DNA of 64,000 bases from Hyphomicrobiaceae bacterium (GCA_022844275.1 JALHMB010000002.1:806001-870000); one strand, 5' to 3'; counted from the first letter of the stretch, positions 42,974-52,042 are shown. A program made the numbers and translations. Notes: generated from the letters alone by a model not told the origin.

Positions 42974-43066
42974 ATGGCAATCGCGCTATTGAAGTACGGT
43001 TTGATATTTATGGGTAGCCATGTCGCGCTCGTAACGCTCGCGTTCCTGCTGTTCGCCGGCGCGTAG
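42974..43066 (+). CDS. Possible 30-residue hydrophobic peptide
   Basis: The frame encodes MAIALLKYGLIFMGSHVALV followed by TLAFLLFAGA, a single membrane helix. The ribosome site is weak (AGCAGG at nine bases). It lies directly after the terminator and before the repeat protein. Composition suggests a membrane peptide, but chance cannot be excluded. Confidence 0.3.
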   Translation: MAIALLKYGLIFMGSHVALVTLAFLLFAGA

Positions 43067-43187
43067 TCGTGCTCTCCGGGAAATGCCTGAGCCCAAACAC
43101 GGGTTGTTCCCGATGGGCATCTCAGCCAACGCGGCTCACAGTCATCACGCGTGGATCGCCCATGATCCTATGTGGATGGAGTACGAC

Positions 43188-43523
43188 ATGATTACGAAAC
43201 TTACGAGTGTCATCGCTGCCGGTGTTCTCAGCATCACCGTTCTCGGCCAGTCGGCCATGGCGCAGGGGTTCGACAACAAGAAATTCTTCAATGAGATGAG
43301 CAGCCGTGGTGTCAGCACCGGCACACTCGATCCCGATAAATTCTTCGAGGAAATGCGGGCCACCGGGGCGAGCGCTCAGAACCAGTTCTCTCCCGAGAAA
43401 TTCTTCGACGAACTGCAAGCACGGGGCGCATCGACACCGGCAGGCTTCGATTCGAGGCGCTTCTTCGAGGAGCTGGCCGCGACCGGAGCCAAGGCGCCGG
43501 ACATCGTGAGTGCCCCTAAGTAG
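43188..43523 (+). CDS. Secreted protein made of four 20-residue repeats
   Basis: The 111-residue protein has a signal peptide (KLTSVIAAGVLSITVLGQSAMA, read in two parts) cleaved before QGFDN. Almost the whole mature part is four copies of [FL]D-x-x-[KR]FF-x-E-[ML]-x-x-x-G[AV]. GGAG lies before ATG 43188. Conserved Phe pairs on an acidic amphipathic helix suggest a binding or assembly repeat. I recognise no named family. It is 151 bases upstream of an HtrA-like protease on the same strand, which makes a chaperone, adaptor or substrate relation possible. Confidence 0.72.
   Translation: MITKLTSVIAAGVLSITVLGQSAMAQGFDNKKFFNEMSSRGVSTGTLDPDKFFEEMRATGASAQNQFSPEKFFDELQARGASTPAGFDSRRFFEELAATGAKAPDIVSAPK
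43269..43502 (+). repeat. Four 60-bp units encoding KFFxE repeats
   Basis: Units cover residues 28-46, 47-66, 67-86 and 87-105. KFF or RFF, an acidic residue after it and a closing Gly-Ala (Gly-Val in the first) recur each time. The DNA core TTCTTC(G/A)A is conserved between units, so duplication is fairly visible at nucleotide level. Confidence 0.85.
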
Positions 43524-43674
43524 AACACCCGATGCCTTCCCATGGGCGGGTGCAGCGGCGGCGCGGCTTGCAATGCCGGGCCGTCGTTGTCGCCTCATGG
43601 CTTCACTGCAGCTCAAGTCAATCGCACCGGAGATCGCACGATCGCCGGCATCAATCATTCGATGGAGCGCGCGC

Positions 43675-45108
43675 ATGCCCGCACTGAAACCTCTGCACTG
43701 CACGGCAGCTTTGCTCGCGGCGCTCGCGACGATGCCGATTGCCTCCGGCAGTTCGGCGCAGGAACCGAAGGCGCCGCGCCTCACGTTCAGCGACGCGATC
43801 AAACGCGCGATGCCGAGCGTCGTCGGTATCCAGGTGAAGGGCGAAGAGCATATCGAAGAACCGAATGCTTTCTTCAATCATCCCGCCGCGTTCGTCGAAG
43901 GAGCGACGCCGCAGAAGGGAAAAACACGCACCGTCGGATCGATCGGCTCCGGCGTGATCGTCGGCGTGAAGGGAAATACGGGCTACATCGTAACGAATTT
44001 TCATGTGATCGAAGGAGCCGAGCGCATTGGAATCAAGATGAATGATGGCCGTGCCTACGAAGCCAAACTCATCGGCCGCGACGCACCCACGGACATCGCC
44101 CTGCTCACACTGGAAGCACCAGGGCTCATCCCAATCCGCCTCGGCGGCCGCAAGCCGCTCGAGGTCGGCGATCTCGTCCTGGCCATCGGATCGCCTCTCG
44201 GATTGGAGTCCACAGCGACACTGGGCATGATCAGCAATCTGTTCCGCTCCTCGGTCCACTATCGGAACTACGAGGGCTACATCCAGCACGATGCCTCCAT
44301 AAACCCCGGTAACTCTGGTGGGGCATTGCTGAACACGGAAGGCGAGCTTATCGGCATCAATACCGCAATCAAGAGCCCGAGCGGCGGCAGTGTCGGACTG
44401 GCATTCGCACAACCTGTCGGCCTCGCCATGAAGATCGGCGACCAGATCATGAAGAATGGTCGCGTGCTGCGCGGCGAGATCGGCGTTTCGAGCACGTCGG
44501 TTACACCCAGAATTATGGGAGAGCTCAAGCTCGATGTATCTCAAGGAGCGGTACTGACGACCGTTGCTGCCGGTTCTCCGGCGGAGAAGGCTGGATTGAA
44601 AGTCGGCGACGCCATCGTCGAGGTAGGCATCTCCAAGCCCGAGCGTTTCCTAGGGATTGGCGATCCAATGCACATGGTGCCCATCATCTCCGCGCGCAAC
44701 TTGGAGGCCGTACTTGGGATCCATGGCGTCGGCGACAGCCTCATGTTGAAGTATCATCGAGGTGACGCGGTCCACACGACGGAAGTGAAGTTCGGACCAC
44801 TGTCGGATAAGCCGCAAAGGTTTGAGGCGCCGGCAGCGGTTAGTCGCCTGCGGGGCCTCGTGGTGACGGACCTCGGCCCGCAAAACCCGAGATTTGGCGA
44901 GGTTTCCGGCGTTGTCGTCCTCGAGGCAAAGCCACACTCGGCGGCGGAGTTCGCGGGCTTCCTGCCCGATGACATCATCACGCATGTTGCCGGCCGAAAC
45001 CTTCGCACGCCCGGGGATCTCTTCGACCTCAGCGCTGGCGGCTCGGAAGCGCCGGAGATCCGACTTATCCGGGGAAGCACGCCATTGCGCTTCAAGATGC
45101 CTTTCTGA
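43675..45108 (+). CDS. HtrA/DegP-like periplasmic serine protease with two PDZ domains
   Basis: The 477-residue protein has a signal peptide (HCTAALLAALATMPIASGSS) and a trypsin-like domain with the catalytic triad His110 (VTNFHVIEG), Asp140 (DAPTDIALL) and Ser214 (NPGNSGGAL). PDZ1 covers about 275-390 with an insertion (LGIGDPMHMVPIISARNLEA) not usual in DegP. PDZ2 covers about 415-475 (GVVVLEAKPHSAAEFAGFLP). ATG 43675 is preceded by GGAG. It should degrade or refold damaged envelope proteins. Neighbouring envelope genes suggest a shared stress function. Confidence 0.9.
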   Translation: MPALKPLHCTAALLAALATMPIASGSSAQEPKAPRLTFSDAIKRAMPSVVGIQVKGEEHIEEPNAFFNHPAAFVEGATPQKGKTRTVGSIGSGVIVGVKGNTGYIVTNFHVIEGAERIGIKMNDGRAYEAKLIGRDAPTDIALLTLEAPGLIPIRLGGRKPLEVGDLVLAIGSPLGLESTATLGMISNLFRSSVHYRNYEGYIQHDASINPGNSGGALLNTEGELIGINTAIKSPSGGSVGLAFAQPVGLAMKIGDQIMKNGRVLRGEIGVSSTSVTPRIMGELKLDVSQGAVLTTVAAGSPAEKAGLKVGDAIVEVGISKPERFLGIGDPMHMVPIISARNLEAVLGIHGVGDSLMLKYHRGDAVHTTEVKFGPLSDKPQRFEAPAAVSRLRGLVVTDLGPQNPRFGEVSGVVVLEAKPHSAAEFAGFLPDDIITHVAGRNLRTPGDLFDLSAGGSEAPEIRLIRGSTPLRFKMPF

Positions 45109-45174
45109 TCCCTCCGAAGGGGCGGCAGTGGCTCGTCGCTCTGCCGCCTCGATAGCGCACCTGCAAGGCGTATA

Positions 45175-45208
45175 GGGGCGCACCTGGGCTCATTTAAGGG
45201 TGCGCCCT
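45175..45208 (+). terminator. Hairpin after the HtrA-like gene
   Basis: GGGCGCACC pairs with GGTGCGCCC around a loop of about 13 bases, 66 bases after the protease stop. A second smaller stem GGCGGCAG/CTGCCGCC (45121-45148) precedes it. No T-tract follows, so it could be a Rho-independent-like structure or an mRNA-protecting hairpin. Confidence 0.55.
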
Positions 45209-45349
45209 GATGGCTCCGAGGCCGCGCCGGCAGGAGAGTCGTCACCAGTCGGCACAGCAACGAGGGGTCCGAGGCCCATGACAGCCCCTATGGCAGTACC
45301 CCTCCGCCGCTGAGCGATACGTCAAAGTCCGACTTCCGGAGGACGAGCT

Positions 45350-45574
45350 ATGAAGATTCTCAGTTCAGCACTCATTGCAGCAGCGCTGGTCGCGGCCTCG
45401 GCGCACTCGGATCGGCTCCTCGGTCCAGGCGCGGATGCACCGAAGTCGATGCGACTTGCGGCAAACGAACCGGTTGTCCAGCAAGCCATGCCGGGAGAAT
45501 GCTGCAATGACGACTTCCGACAGGCCCTGCCGCTGTGGGAGAGCCCGATCGACAGTCCCGTTGCGAAGCCATAA
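45350..45574 (+). CDS. Small secreted protein of unknown function
   Basis: The 74-residue protein has a short signal peptide (MKILSSALIAAALVAASAHS) and a ribosome site GGAGGA at good spacing. The mature part has adjacent Cys residues (PGECCNDDFRQALPLWESP) and no recognised domain. The good start signals argue that it is real. It stands between the HtrA-like and GlsB genes. Confidence 0.6.
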   Translation: MKILSSALIAAALVAASAHSDRLLGPGADAPKSMRLAANEPVVQQAMPGECCNDDFRQALPLWESPIDSPVAKP

Positions 45575-45748
45575 GCCAAGGCAAGTGGCGTCTCAGGGGT
45601 TCTCTTCCGTGGCGCGCCTGAGGCTGGTGTACCGAGAGGGATCGCATGATCCATGCTCGGCCCCCAGCCTCATTTCAACCAGATCGGCTCAGCACAACCG
45701 GCCGGAAGTTCTTGTTTGTGCAAGTAATCATTTCGCCGCGAGGACCGC

Positions 45749-46036
45749 ATGGCATCAGTGGGACAGGTCATAGTCTGGATCGTGATCGGCTTGATCGGCG
45801 GCACATTGGCCGGATTTCTGATCAAAGGCGATCGGCACGGCTTCGGCACTATGAACAATCTCGGTCTCGGGCTTCTAGGCGCGCTTACCGGTGGATTTCT
45901 TTTCCGAGCTCTCGGTTTGTTCGAGGCGCTCGACCGATACTCCATATCTCTGCGCGACATCGTCTCCGCTATTGTCGGTTCGCTGCTCGTCCTGGCAGTG
46001 CTTTGGTACTTGAACCGATCGAAGAGTTTTGGATGA
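45749..46036 (+). CDS. GlsB/YeaQ/YmgE-family stress-response membrane protein
   Basis: The 95-residue protein has three hydrophobic segments: VIVWIVIGLIGGTLAGFLI, LGLGLLGALTGGFLFRALGL and DIVSAIVGSLLVLAVLWYL. GxxxG-type glycines characterise the transglycosylase-associated (GlsB) family. Such genes are induced by general stress in many bacteria. The role is not defined beyond that. It is the last envelope-stress gene before the B12 region. Confidence 0.88.
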   Translation: MASVGQVIVWIVIGLIGGTLAGFLIKGDRHGFGTMNNLGLGLLGALTGGFLFRALGLFEALDRYSISLRDIVSAIVGSLLVLAVLWYLNRSKSFG

Positions 46037-46175
46037 TCTTGATGCCGGCTTGGGTCGATCCTCAGCCCGCTAAAGTTGAGCTTGTTGTAAATTAGTACCA
46101 TTCCATCCCATTGCTGGCTCCCTTTCCCTTTGCAATTGACAGCTATCACCGATTGAGGCGAACTAGTGGCCGTGA

Positions 46176-46400
46176 CGGTGGTGCCAGATGCAGCAATGCC
46201 GGTGGCACCTTGGGAACACGGTGAGACGCAGAGGCTCGAATGCCGAAGGCGTCGATTCCGTGGCTGCGCCCGCAACTGTAAGCGGCGAGTCCTCTCCAAA
46301 CATGCCACTGACGGCGCGCAAGCGCAGTCGGGAAGGCTGGAGAGAGACGCCCGAGCCGCAAGCCAGGAGACCGACCGGCACGAGTCGCCCATCCCCCGTG
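46176..46400 (+). ncRNA. Cobalamin (B12) riboswitch
   Basis: The conserved core elements occur in order. They are GGTGGCACC with its upstream partner GGTGCC, GGGAACACGGTGAGAC (46212 onward), the hallmark GCTGCGCCCGCAACTGTAA (46262-46280), GCCACTG, GGGAAGGCTGG, and the B12 box AGCCAGGAGACCGAC (46361-46375). It lies about 240 bases before the btuB ATG. Adenosylcobalamin binding should reduce expression of btuB and the downstream salvage genes. The outer stem borders are approximate. This element explains most of the 604-base gap. Confidence 0.95.
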
Positions 46401-46640
46401 CGGGCCGCTCGGTGGAACGGTTTCCCGTAGTGGCGACTGATGTGCAACCGATTGGGAGCTACGTCAGAAATGCCCGGGGTATTCACGACACTCTGACAGA
46501 TTGAGACATTTTCGCTCGTCGATGCGGGTTGCGCACGAGGTGTGATCGTTATCGCACCTGCCTCGCGCCCTCAGCATTTCTGTCAGTGCACCTTGGGCCG
46601 CACCTGCTGGGCTCCCGTCCATCAATCGTGACGGGGTCTT

Positions 46641-48569
46641 ATGACTATTCGCGTTCGTTTTCGCAGTTTCAGAAGCGCATCGCTCATATCGTGTACTGCG
46701 CTCACCGCTGCCTGTGCGTTCTCGGCTGCAATGACCTCGTCGGCGCGCGCGCAGGACGCGATCCCGCTCGAAGGCATCGTGATCTACTCGGCCAACCGTA
46801 CGCCGACGGATGCGGCCAAAGTCGGTTCCTCCGTCGAGGTGATCACCGAGAAGGAACTCGAGGCGCGCGCGCAGACCTACGTGAAGGACTACCTCGAGAC
46901 TCTGCCGGGCGTGAGTTTCTCACAGGCCGGAGGTCCGGGTGGGACGTCCACGATCAGTTTGCGCGGCACGACAGGCGGATACGTCAAAGTTCTGGTCGAC
47001 GGCATCGACGTCAGCGATCCCTCGAGCACGGTGACCTCCGCTCACTTCGAGCATCTTCTTGTGGGCGATGTCGCGCGCATCGAAGTGCTGAAGGGTTCGC
47101 AGAGCGGACTCTATGGCGGTGATGCCGTCGGCGGCGTCATCACGATCGAGACGAAGGCCGCACGGAAGCTCGGCTTCTCGCAGAGCGGCGGCGCGGAGTA
47201 CGGCGCCTATAACACGTGGCGCGGCGCCTATACGGCCGGCTATCTGGCTGCCGATGGCAGCAACATATCGCTAAGCATCCAGGGCGTGACCACGGACGGT
47301 TTCTCCGCAGCCGCCGCTGGTCGCGAGGACGACGGCTATAAGAACCTGACATTCTCCGGCCGCGGCGAATATTACCTCTCGCCCAGCGCCAAGATCTTCT
47401 TCGCTGCCCGCTCCATGCGTGCGCGATTCGAGTACGACGGCTTCCTCTCCGTCTTTCCCTTCTCACCTGCGGATGCAGATGACTACGGTCGAGTGACCCA
47501 GCACGCCGGACGCGTCGGCACCGAGTTCAAACTTCTAGATGGCGCTCTCACCAACACGCTGGCCATTCAAGGCATGCGCATCGAAAGGGACACATTTGCC
47601 GGCGGCTTCTCGACTGGATGGTTCGAAGGCGATCGTGTCAAAGGCGAGTACAAGGGCGTGCTGCGCTTCAATGAGGTGCTCTCACTGCTGGCAGGCGCGG
47701 ATTGGGAAGAGACGGGCGCAAAGACCAACAACACAGCGGGCCGAAACACTGCTGACGTCAGCGGTGCCTATGCCCAGCTCATGCTCGAGCCGATTGCAGG
47801 CCTCGTTCTCACCGCCGCCGGCCGCGTCGATGAGCACAGTGCTTTCGGCAACTTCAACACCCATCGCTTTACTGGCGCCTATCTCGTACCCGGCACCGAG
47901 ACGAAATTCCGCGGCAGCTATGGCACCGGCTTCCGCGCGCCGAGCCTCGACGAGTTGTACGGCTCCTATAGTTTTGCGCCGACATACGGCAATCCCAACC
48001 TCCTGCCCGAAGAAAGCGAGAGTTGGGACGTCGGGATCGAGCAGGGCTTTATGAGCGGCAGGCTCAAATTTGGCGCCACCTACTTCGAGATCGATACACT
48101 GAACCTGATCACATACGATTTTGACTGCGGCCTCCCCGGCGTTATCTGCCTCTACAATGCCTCCGGTATCACGCATCGCAAGGGCGTCGAGCTTTCGGCC
48201 GCAGCGCAGATTTCTGCCGGCATCACGGTGACGGCCGGCTACACGTACACCGATACCGAGCAGTCCAACGGGGACCGTCTTGCGCGCGTGCCGCGGCACA
48301 GTCTTGCCGTAGGTCTCGACCTCAAGCCGCTGGACAAAGTCGAAGCCAATGTCGTCGTCAGATACGTGGCCGACACGCTCGACAGCGGCACCGCGCTCGA
48401 CGACTACTGGCTGGTCAACGCCAAGATCGCCTACGAATTCAGCCCGGGTTTGAAAGCCTATGTTCGCGCCGAGAATCTTCTGGATGAGAAATACCAGACG
48501 GTGTCTGGCTACGGCACGCCCGGCCTCTCGGTCTACGGCGGCCTTCAATTCGCCCTGCCATCGAACTGA
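46641..48569 (+). CDS. btuB: TonB-dependent vitamin B12 receptor
   Basis: The 642-residue outer-membrane protein has a signal peptide (cleavage near ARAQ-D), a TonB-box region (DAIPLEGIVIYSANRTP) and a plug domain (LETLPGVSF, then SLRGTTGGYVKVLVDGIDV, RIEVLKGSQSGLYGGDAVGG). A 22-strand barrel follows (FRAPSLDELYG, AENLLDEKYQTVSGYG) with C-terminal aromatic-ended strand. The upstream cobalamin riboswitch and downstream tonB and cob genes identify the cargo as corrinoids. Confidence 0.92.
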   Translation: MTIRVRFRSFRSASLISCTALTAACAFSAAMTSSARAQDAIPLEGIVIYSANRTPTDAAKVGSSVEVITEKELEARAQTYVKDYLETLPGVSFSQAGGPGGTSTISLRGTTGGYVKVLVDGIDVSDPSSTVTSAHFEHLLVGDVARIEVLKGSQSGLYGGDAVGGVITIETKAARKLGFSQSGGAEYGAYNTWRGAYTAGYLAADGSNISLSIQGVTTDGFSAAAAGREDDGYKNLTFSGRGEYYLSPSAKIFFAARSMRARFEYDGFLSVFPFSPADADDYGRVTQHAGRVGTEFKLLDGALTNTLAIQGMRIERDTFAGGFSTGWFEGDRVKGEYKGVLRFNEVLSLLAGADWEETGAKTNNTAGRNTADVSGAYAQLMLEPIAGLVLTAAGRVDEHSAFGNFNTHRFTGAYLVPGTETKFRGSYGTGFRAPSLDELYGSYSFAPTYGNPNLLPEESESWDVGIEQGFMSGRLKFGATYFEIDTLNLITYDFDCGLPGVICLYNASGITHRKGVELSAAAQISAGITVTAGYTYTDTEQSNGDRLARVPRHSLAVGLDLKPLDKVEANVVVRYVADTLDSGTALDDYWLVNAKIAYEFSPGLKAYVRAENLLDEKYQTVSGYGTPGLSVYGGLQFALPSN

Positions 48570-48579
48570 TGGCGAGGCT

Positions 48580-48612
48580 TGCGTCGATCTGCGATACACG
48601 CGGATCGACGCA
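48580..48612 (+). terminator. Stem-loop between btuB and tonB-like gene
   Basis: TGCGTCGATC pairs perfectly with GATCGACGCA around a 13-base loop, ten bases after the btuB stop. No T-run follows. It may protect btuB mRNA or give partial termination, lowering tonB and cob expression relative to the receptor. Confidence 0.6.
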
Positions 48613-48698
48613 CTACTGGGCGACCGGCCTCTTGAGGGAGAGGCGTGATCTCGGAAAGCTGACGCCGAGGAGGAACCTACATTCCGGACGACGCGGAC

Positions 48699-49640
48699 TT
48701 GAAAGCGGCGGCTCACCACCAGTTACGCTTGAGCGTGGCGGCGGCACCTGATGCCGATCGCAGGGTTCTTCGCGCGCTCGCGATCGGTGCAAGTTTGGTG
48801 TGGTCGCTCTTGCTTCATGGCAGCGTGCTTGCCGCCGTTCTCTTGCTGATCGAGCCCCAGCCCGGTGCCAGCACTGCGCCGACCGAGGCCATTTCCGTCG
48901 AGATTGTGCCCAGCAGCGTGCTCGAAGCCGCTCTCATATCTCCATCGCCCGACGCTTCAGCCGCCGCCAGCTCCGTCCAGTCCGATCCCGGTGCTGCTGA
49001 GGATGTGGCTGCAGCGGCATCTTCGGAGCGGCCAGAGGTTACCGAGCAAGTGGCAGAGCAAATCCCATCGCCTCATCAAGCTGCGGAGATGCCTGACGAA
49101 GCTCCCCGTGGTGGCGAAACTCCGATGGACGCACGCGACGAGGCACAAGAGCCAGCCGAGCCGGCCTTCAACCAGGCCGCTACCGTCATAGAGCCCGAGG
49201 AAACATCGCCTCCCTTAGCACCGCCATCGCCGCAGCCCACTGAGAGGGCGCAGCGCATAACGCCGCCTCAACCGCGCAAAACACAAAAGGAGCCGGAGAA
49301 AAAGGGTGGTGCGCCGTCCCGAGCCGTCAAAGGGTCAGCGGCATCCAGCGGCCGTGTCTCCGCCAGTGAAGGCTCGACAATCAATTATACCGCGCTCGTG
49401 CGAGCACGGGTTGCGTCGCGCAGGCCGTCGGGGCCAGGAATGCGCGGAACAGTTGTCGTCACCTTTGGCGTATCGCGCTCCGGGGGGCTGGCCTTCGCCA
49501 GCATTTCGCGCTCGTCGGGCGATCAGCTGCTCGATCGCACGGTGCTGTCTGCCCTGCGCAACGCCGCACCGTTCCCGTCGCCACCCTCGGGGATCGCATC
49601 AAGCCAGCTTCGGTTCACCATGCCGTTCTACTTCCAGTAA
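48699..49640 (+). CDS. tonB: TonB-family energy transducer
   Basis: The protein is about 313 residues from TTG 48699. It has one membrane helix (LAIGASLVWSLLLHGSVLAA) with the usual SxxxH-type His. A long Pro/Glu/Ala-rich periplasmic spacer follows (about residues 55-225), and the C-terminal TonB domain runs YTALVRARVASRRPSGPGMR, VVTFGVSRSGGLAFASISRS and FTMPFYFQ. No ATG or GTG exists between the in-frame stop (48660-48662) and the helix region. AGGAGGA at 48668-48674 lies seven bases before an ATT at 48681, so translation may begin there and add six residues. It should energise BtuB. Confidence 0.85.
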   Translation: MKAAAHHQLRLSVAAAPDADRRVLRALAIGASLVWSLLLHGSVLAAVLLLIEPQPGASTAPTEAISVEIVPSSVLEAALISPSPDASAAASSVQSDPGAAEDVAAAASSERPEVTEQVAEQIPSPHQAAEMPDEAPRGGETPMDARDEAQEPAEPAFNQAATVIEPEETSPPLAPPSPQPTERAQRITPPQPRKTQKEPEKKGGAPSRAVKGSAASSGRVSASEGSTINYTALVRARVASRRPSGPGMRGTVVVTFGVSRSGGLAFASISRSSGDQLLDRTVLSALRNAAPFPSPPSGIASSQLRFTMPFYFQ

Positions 49641-49649
49641 GAGGCTCAC

Positions 49650-50708
49650 GTGACTGACGACGAGTGGTTCGTGACGCCTTGCCCGCCTCCGTCCGCGGCC
49701 CACGGCGCTTCGGCCGAAGCCCGCCAGAATGCCCTGACAAAGCCGAAAGGAGCGCTTGGGGTACTCGAGCACCTGGCCGTTCGCCTCGCCGCGCTTCAAC
49801 AGACCGATCGACCGCGCGCCGACAATGTCCGGATCGTCCTGTTCGCTGGCGACCACGGTATCACCGCACAAGGTGTGTCCGCCTATCCGTCGGCCGTCAC
49901 CGTTCAGATGCTCGACAACTTCGCTCGTGGTGGCGCTGCCATATCCGTGCTCGCCCGGGAACTTGGCGCACCGCTCGAAGTGATTGATGCAGGAACGCTG
50001 GCAGCCACCGAGATCGCCGGCGTCATAGCCGACAAGCCATGCCGCGGCACGCGGGACTTCTCGCGCGAACCAGCAATGACGATGAGTGAGGCACAGTACG
50101 CCCTCGCGGTCGGCCGTCGCGCGGCGCTGCGAGCGGCGGAGCAACGAGCTGATCTGCTCATCCTGGGCGAGATGGGGATCGGGAATACCACATCGGCGGC
50201 CGCCATCGCCGCCGCGCTTCTGGCAAGACAGCCGACCGATCTCGCCGGTGCCGGAACCGGCCTCGACGACGGCGGCATCAAGCACAAGTCCAATGTCATT
50301 GCCACCGCTTTGAAACTGCACGAGCTGACGCACCGAGACGACCGCCCCCTCAAGGTCCTGACCCATGTCGGCGGTCTGGAGATCGCGGCGTTGACCGGCG
50401 CGATCATCGGCGCCGCGCAGGCGAGAGTGCCCATTCTCATTGATGGCTTCATCGTGACGGTCGCCGCTCTTCTAGCCATCCGCCTGAATGCCTCCTGCTC
50501 GGATTGGCTCATCTATTCGCACCGCTCGTCCGAGCACGGGCACAGGCTGGTGCTGGAGGCGCTTGGCGCCGAGCCTCTTCTCGACTTGAAGCTGCGCCTG
50601 GGCGAGGGATCGGGCGCCGCGCTCGCCCTGCCCATCGTCCGGCTCGCCTGTGCTCTGCATGCGCAGATGGCGACCTTCGCCGAAGCCCGCGTATCGGAAG
50701 CCGAGTGA
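49650..50708 (+). CDS. cobT: Nicotinate-nucleotide-dimethylbenzimidazole phosphoribosyltransferase
   Basis: The 352-residue enzyme makes alpha-ribazole phosphate from dimethylbenzimidazole and nicotinate mononucleotide for the lower ligand of B12. Visible motifs are LTKPKGALGVLEHLA, VLFAGDHGITAQGVSAYPS, GEMGIGNTTSAAA, IDGFIVTVAAL and the catalytic Glu in RLGEGSGAALALP. The start is GTG 49650, nine bases after the tonB stop. Its last base overlaps the cobC ATG. Confidence 0.95.
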   Translation: MTDDEWFVTPCPPPSAAHGASAEARQNALTKPKGALGVLEHLAVRLAALQQTDRPRADNVRIVLFAGDHGITAQGVSAYPSAVTVQMLDNFARGGAAISVLARELGAPLEVIDAGTLAATEIAGVIADKPCRGTRDFSREPAMTMSEAQYALAVGRRAALRAAEQRADLLILGEMGIGNTTSAAAIAAALLARQPTDLAGAGTGLDDGGIKHKSNVIATALKLHELTHRDDRPLKVLTHVGGLEIAALTGAIIGAAQARVPILIDGFIVTVAALLAIRLNASCSDWLIYSHRSSEHGHRLVLEALGAEPLLDLKLRLGEGSGAALALPIVRLACALHAQMATFAEARVSEAE

Positions 50709-51307
50709 TGCCGCTGATCGATCTCATCCGCCATGGCGAGACGGAGATCCGAGGCTTGCTGCTGGGACGCACCGACATTGCATTGTCCGAAAGCGGCTGG
50801 CGGCAATTCGAGCAGCAGACTGCGGGCGGTATCTGGACGACGGTGGTCACTTCGCCATTGCGCCGCGCCCGCGAACCGGCGGAGAAGCTCGCGCGCCTGC
50901 GCCATCTGCCATTGCGAGTCGATGCCGATTGGGCGGAAATGGATTTCGGTGATTGGGACGGGCGCCCTTTTTCCGAGCTGCGGGCAGACTCGATCATCGC
51001 AGCGCAACTCGATGCTTTCTATCGTAGTGCCGAGGCTCCAGGCCCGCCGCAAGGTGAAAACTGGCCGGAGTTCCGAGCACGCGTGAAGCGCGCGCTCCAC
51101 AGACTGGTGAATGCCCCGGTGCAGGGCTCCGTCCTCGTCGCGACACACGCAGGCCCGATGCGGGCCGTTCTCTCCGCGGCTTGCGATATCCCATTCGAAC
51201 GCACCTGGGCATTCCGGATCGACTACGGCACGCGCGTAACGGTGAGAGTGGAGCGCCAGGACGATCTCCACTTGTGGGGTGAGATCATCGGGATAGCGCA
51301 GCCATGA
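50708..51307 (+). CDS. cobC: Alpha-ribazole phosphatase-like histidine phosphatase
   Basis: The 199-residue protein has the histidine-phosphatase RHGET motif (IRHGETEIRGLLLGRTDIAL), two Arg in TSPLRRARE, the EMDFGDWDGR segment and the second His in VATHAGPMRAVL. In B12 salvage CobC removes the phosphate from alpha-ribazole phosphate. Position between cobT and cobS, with overlaps on both sides (TGATG and ATGA), supports this over general phosphoglycerate mutase activity. Confidence 0.88.
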   Translation: MPLIDLIRHGETEIRGLLLGRTDIALSESGWRQFEQQTAGGIWTTVVTSPLRRAREPAEKLARLRHLPLRVDADWAEMDFGDWDGRPFSELRADSIIAAQLDAFYRSAEAPGPPQGENWPEFRARVKRALHRLVNAPVQGSVLVATHAGPMRAVLSAACDIPFERTWAFRIDYGTRVTVRVERQDDLHLWGEIIGIAQP

Positions 51308-52035
51308 CGTTGCGCTCCTTCGGTCATGCCTTGCAGTTCCTCACCCGCCTGCCGGCGCCGCGCTTTGCCGAGTTCAATCCAGAGGATCTTTCTCGCTCGG
51401 CCGTCTGGTTTCCGCTGATCGGCGTGATTGTCGGAGTGATCGTCGCTGCGGCCGCTTGGGCAGGAGGACAGGGATCGCCGTGGATCGGCGCGCTTGCCGG
51501 TCTCGTGGCGTGGGTTTGGGTCACGGGTGGTCTGCACATCGATGGTCTCGGAGATGTGGCGGACGCGCTCGGCGCCGCGCATCGCACGCCGGAGCGCTTC
51601 CTCGAGGTCTTGCGCGATCCGCATGTCGGCGCCTTCGGCGCCATGGCGATCGCGCTGCAGCTTATTGCGAAGCTGGTGCTCCTGGCCGAGATCTCAGCCG
51701 TGCCGGGATTATTTGCGCTGATGCTCGTGCCGGCATGGGCGCGTTGGGGCACGCTCGTGTGGAGCCTCGCCGTTCCGCCTCTGGCAAGCGGATCGGGAGA
51801 GCGCTTCTCGTGGCAGATCAGCCAGCCCGGAACGATCGCGCAGGGGATCGTGCTGGCGGCACTCAGTCTCTGGCTGGCTCCGATCCTGCTCGCGGCGCTC
51901 GTCATTGTTCCGGCAATCGCCGTCTATTGGAGAGTTCGACTCGGTGGCATTACCGGCGATTGTCTCGGCGCCAGCGTCGAGGTGACCGAAACGCTGCTGC
52001 TGCTCGCAATTGCGTTGGCGATAGCCACGCCATGA
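51304..52035 (+). CDS. cobS: Adenosylcobinamide-GDP ribazoletransferase
   Basis: The 243-residue integral membrane enzyme joins alpha-ribazole to adenosylcobinamide-GDP, the last step of B12 assembly. It has the family start FLTRLPAP, the metal-binding TGGLHIDGLGDVADALGA with acidic residues, DPHVGAFGAMAIALQLIAKL (read in two parts) and the terminal GGITGDCLGASVEVTE. It overlaps cobC by four bases (ATGA). Confidence 0.95.
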   Translation: MTLRSFGHALQFLTRLPAPRFAEFNPEDLSRSAVWFPLIGVIVGVIVAAAAWAGGQGSPWIGALAGLVAWVWVTGGLHIDGLGDVADALGAAHRTPERFLEVLRDPHVGAFGAMAIALQLIAKLVLLAEISAVPGLFALMLVPAWARWGTLVWSLAVPPLASGSGERFSWQISQPGTIAQGIVLAALSLWLAPILLAALVIVPAIAVYWRVRLGGITGDCLGASVEVTETLLLLAIALAIATP

Positions 52036-52042
52036 CACGCTG

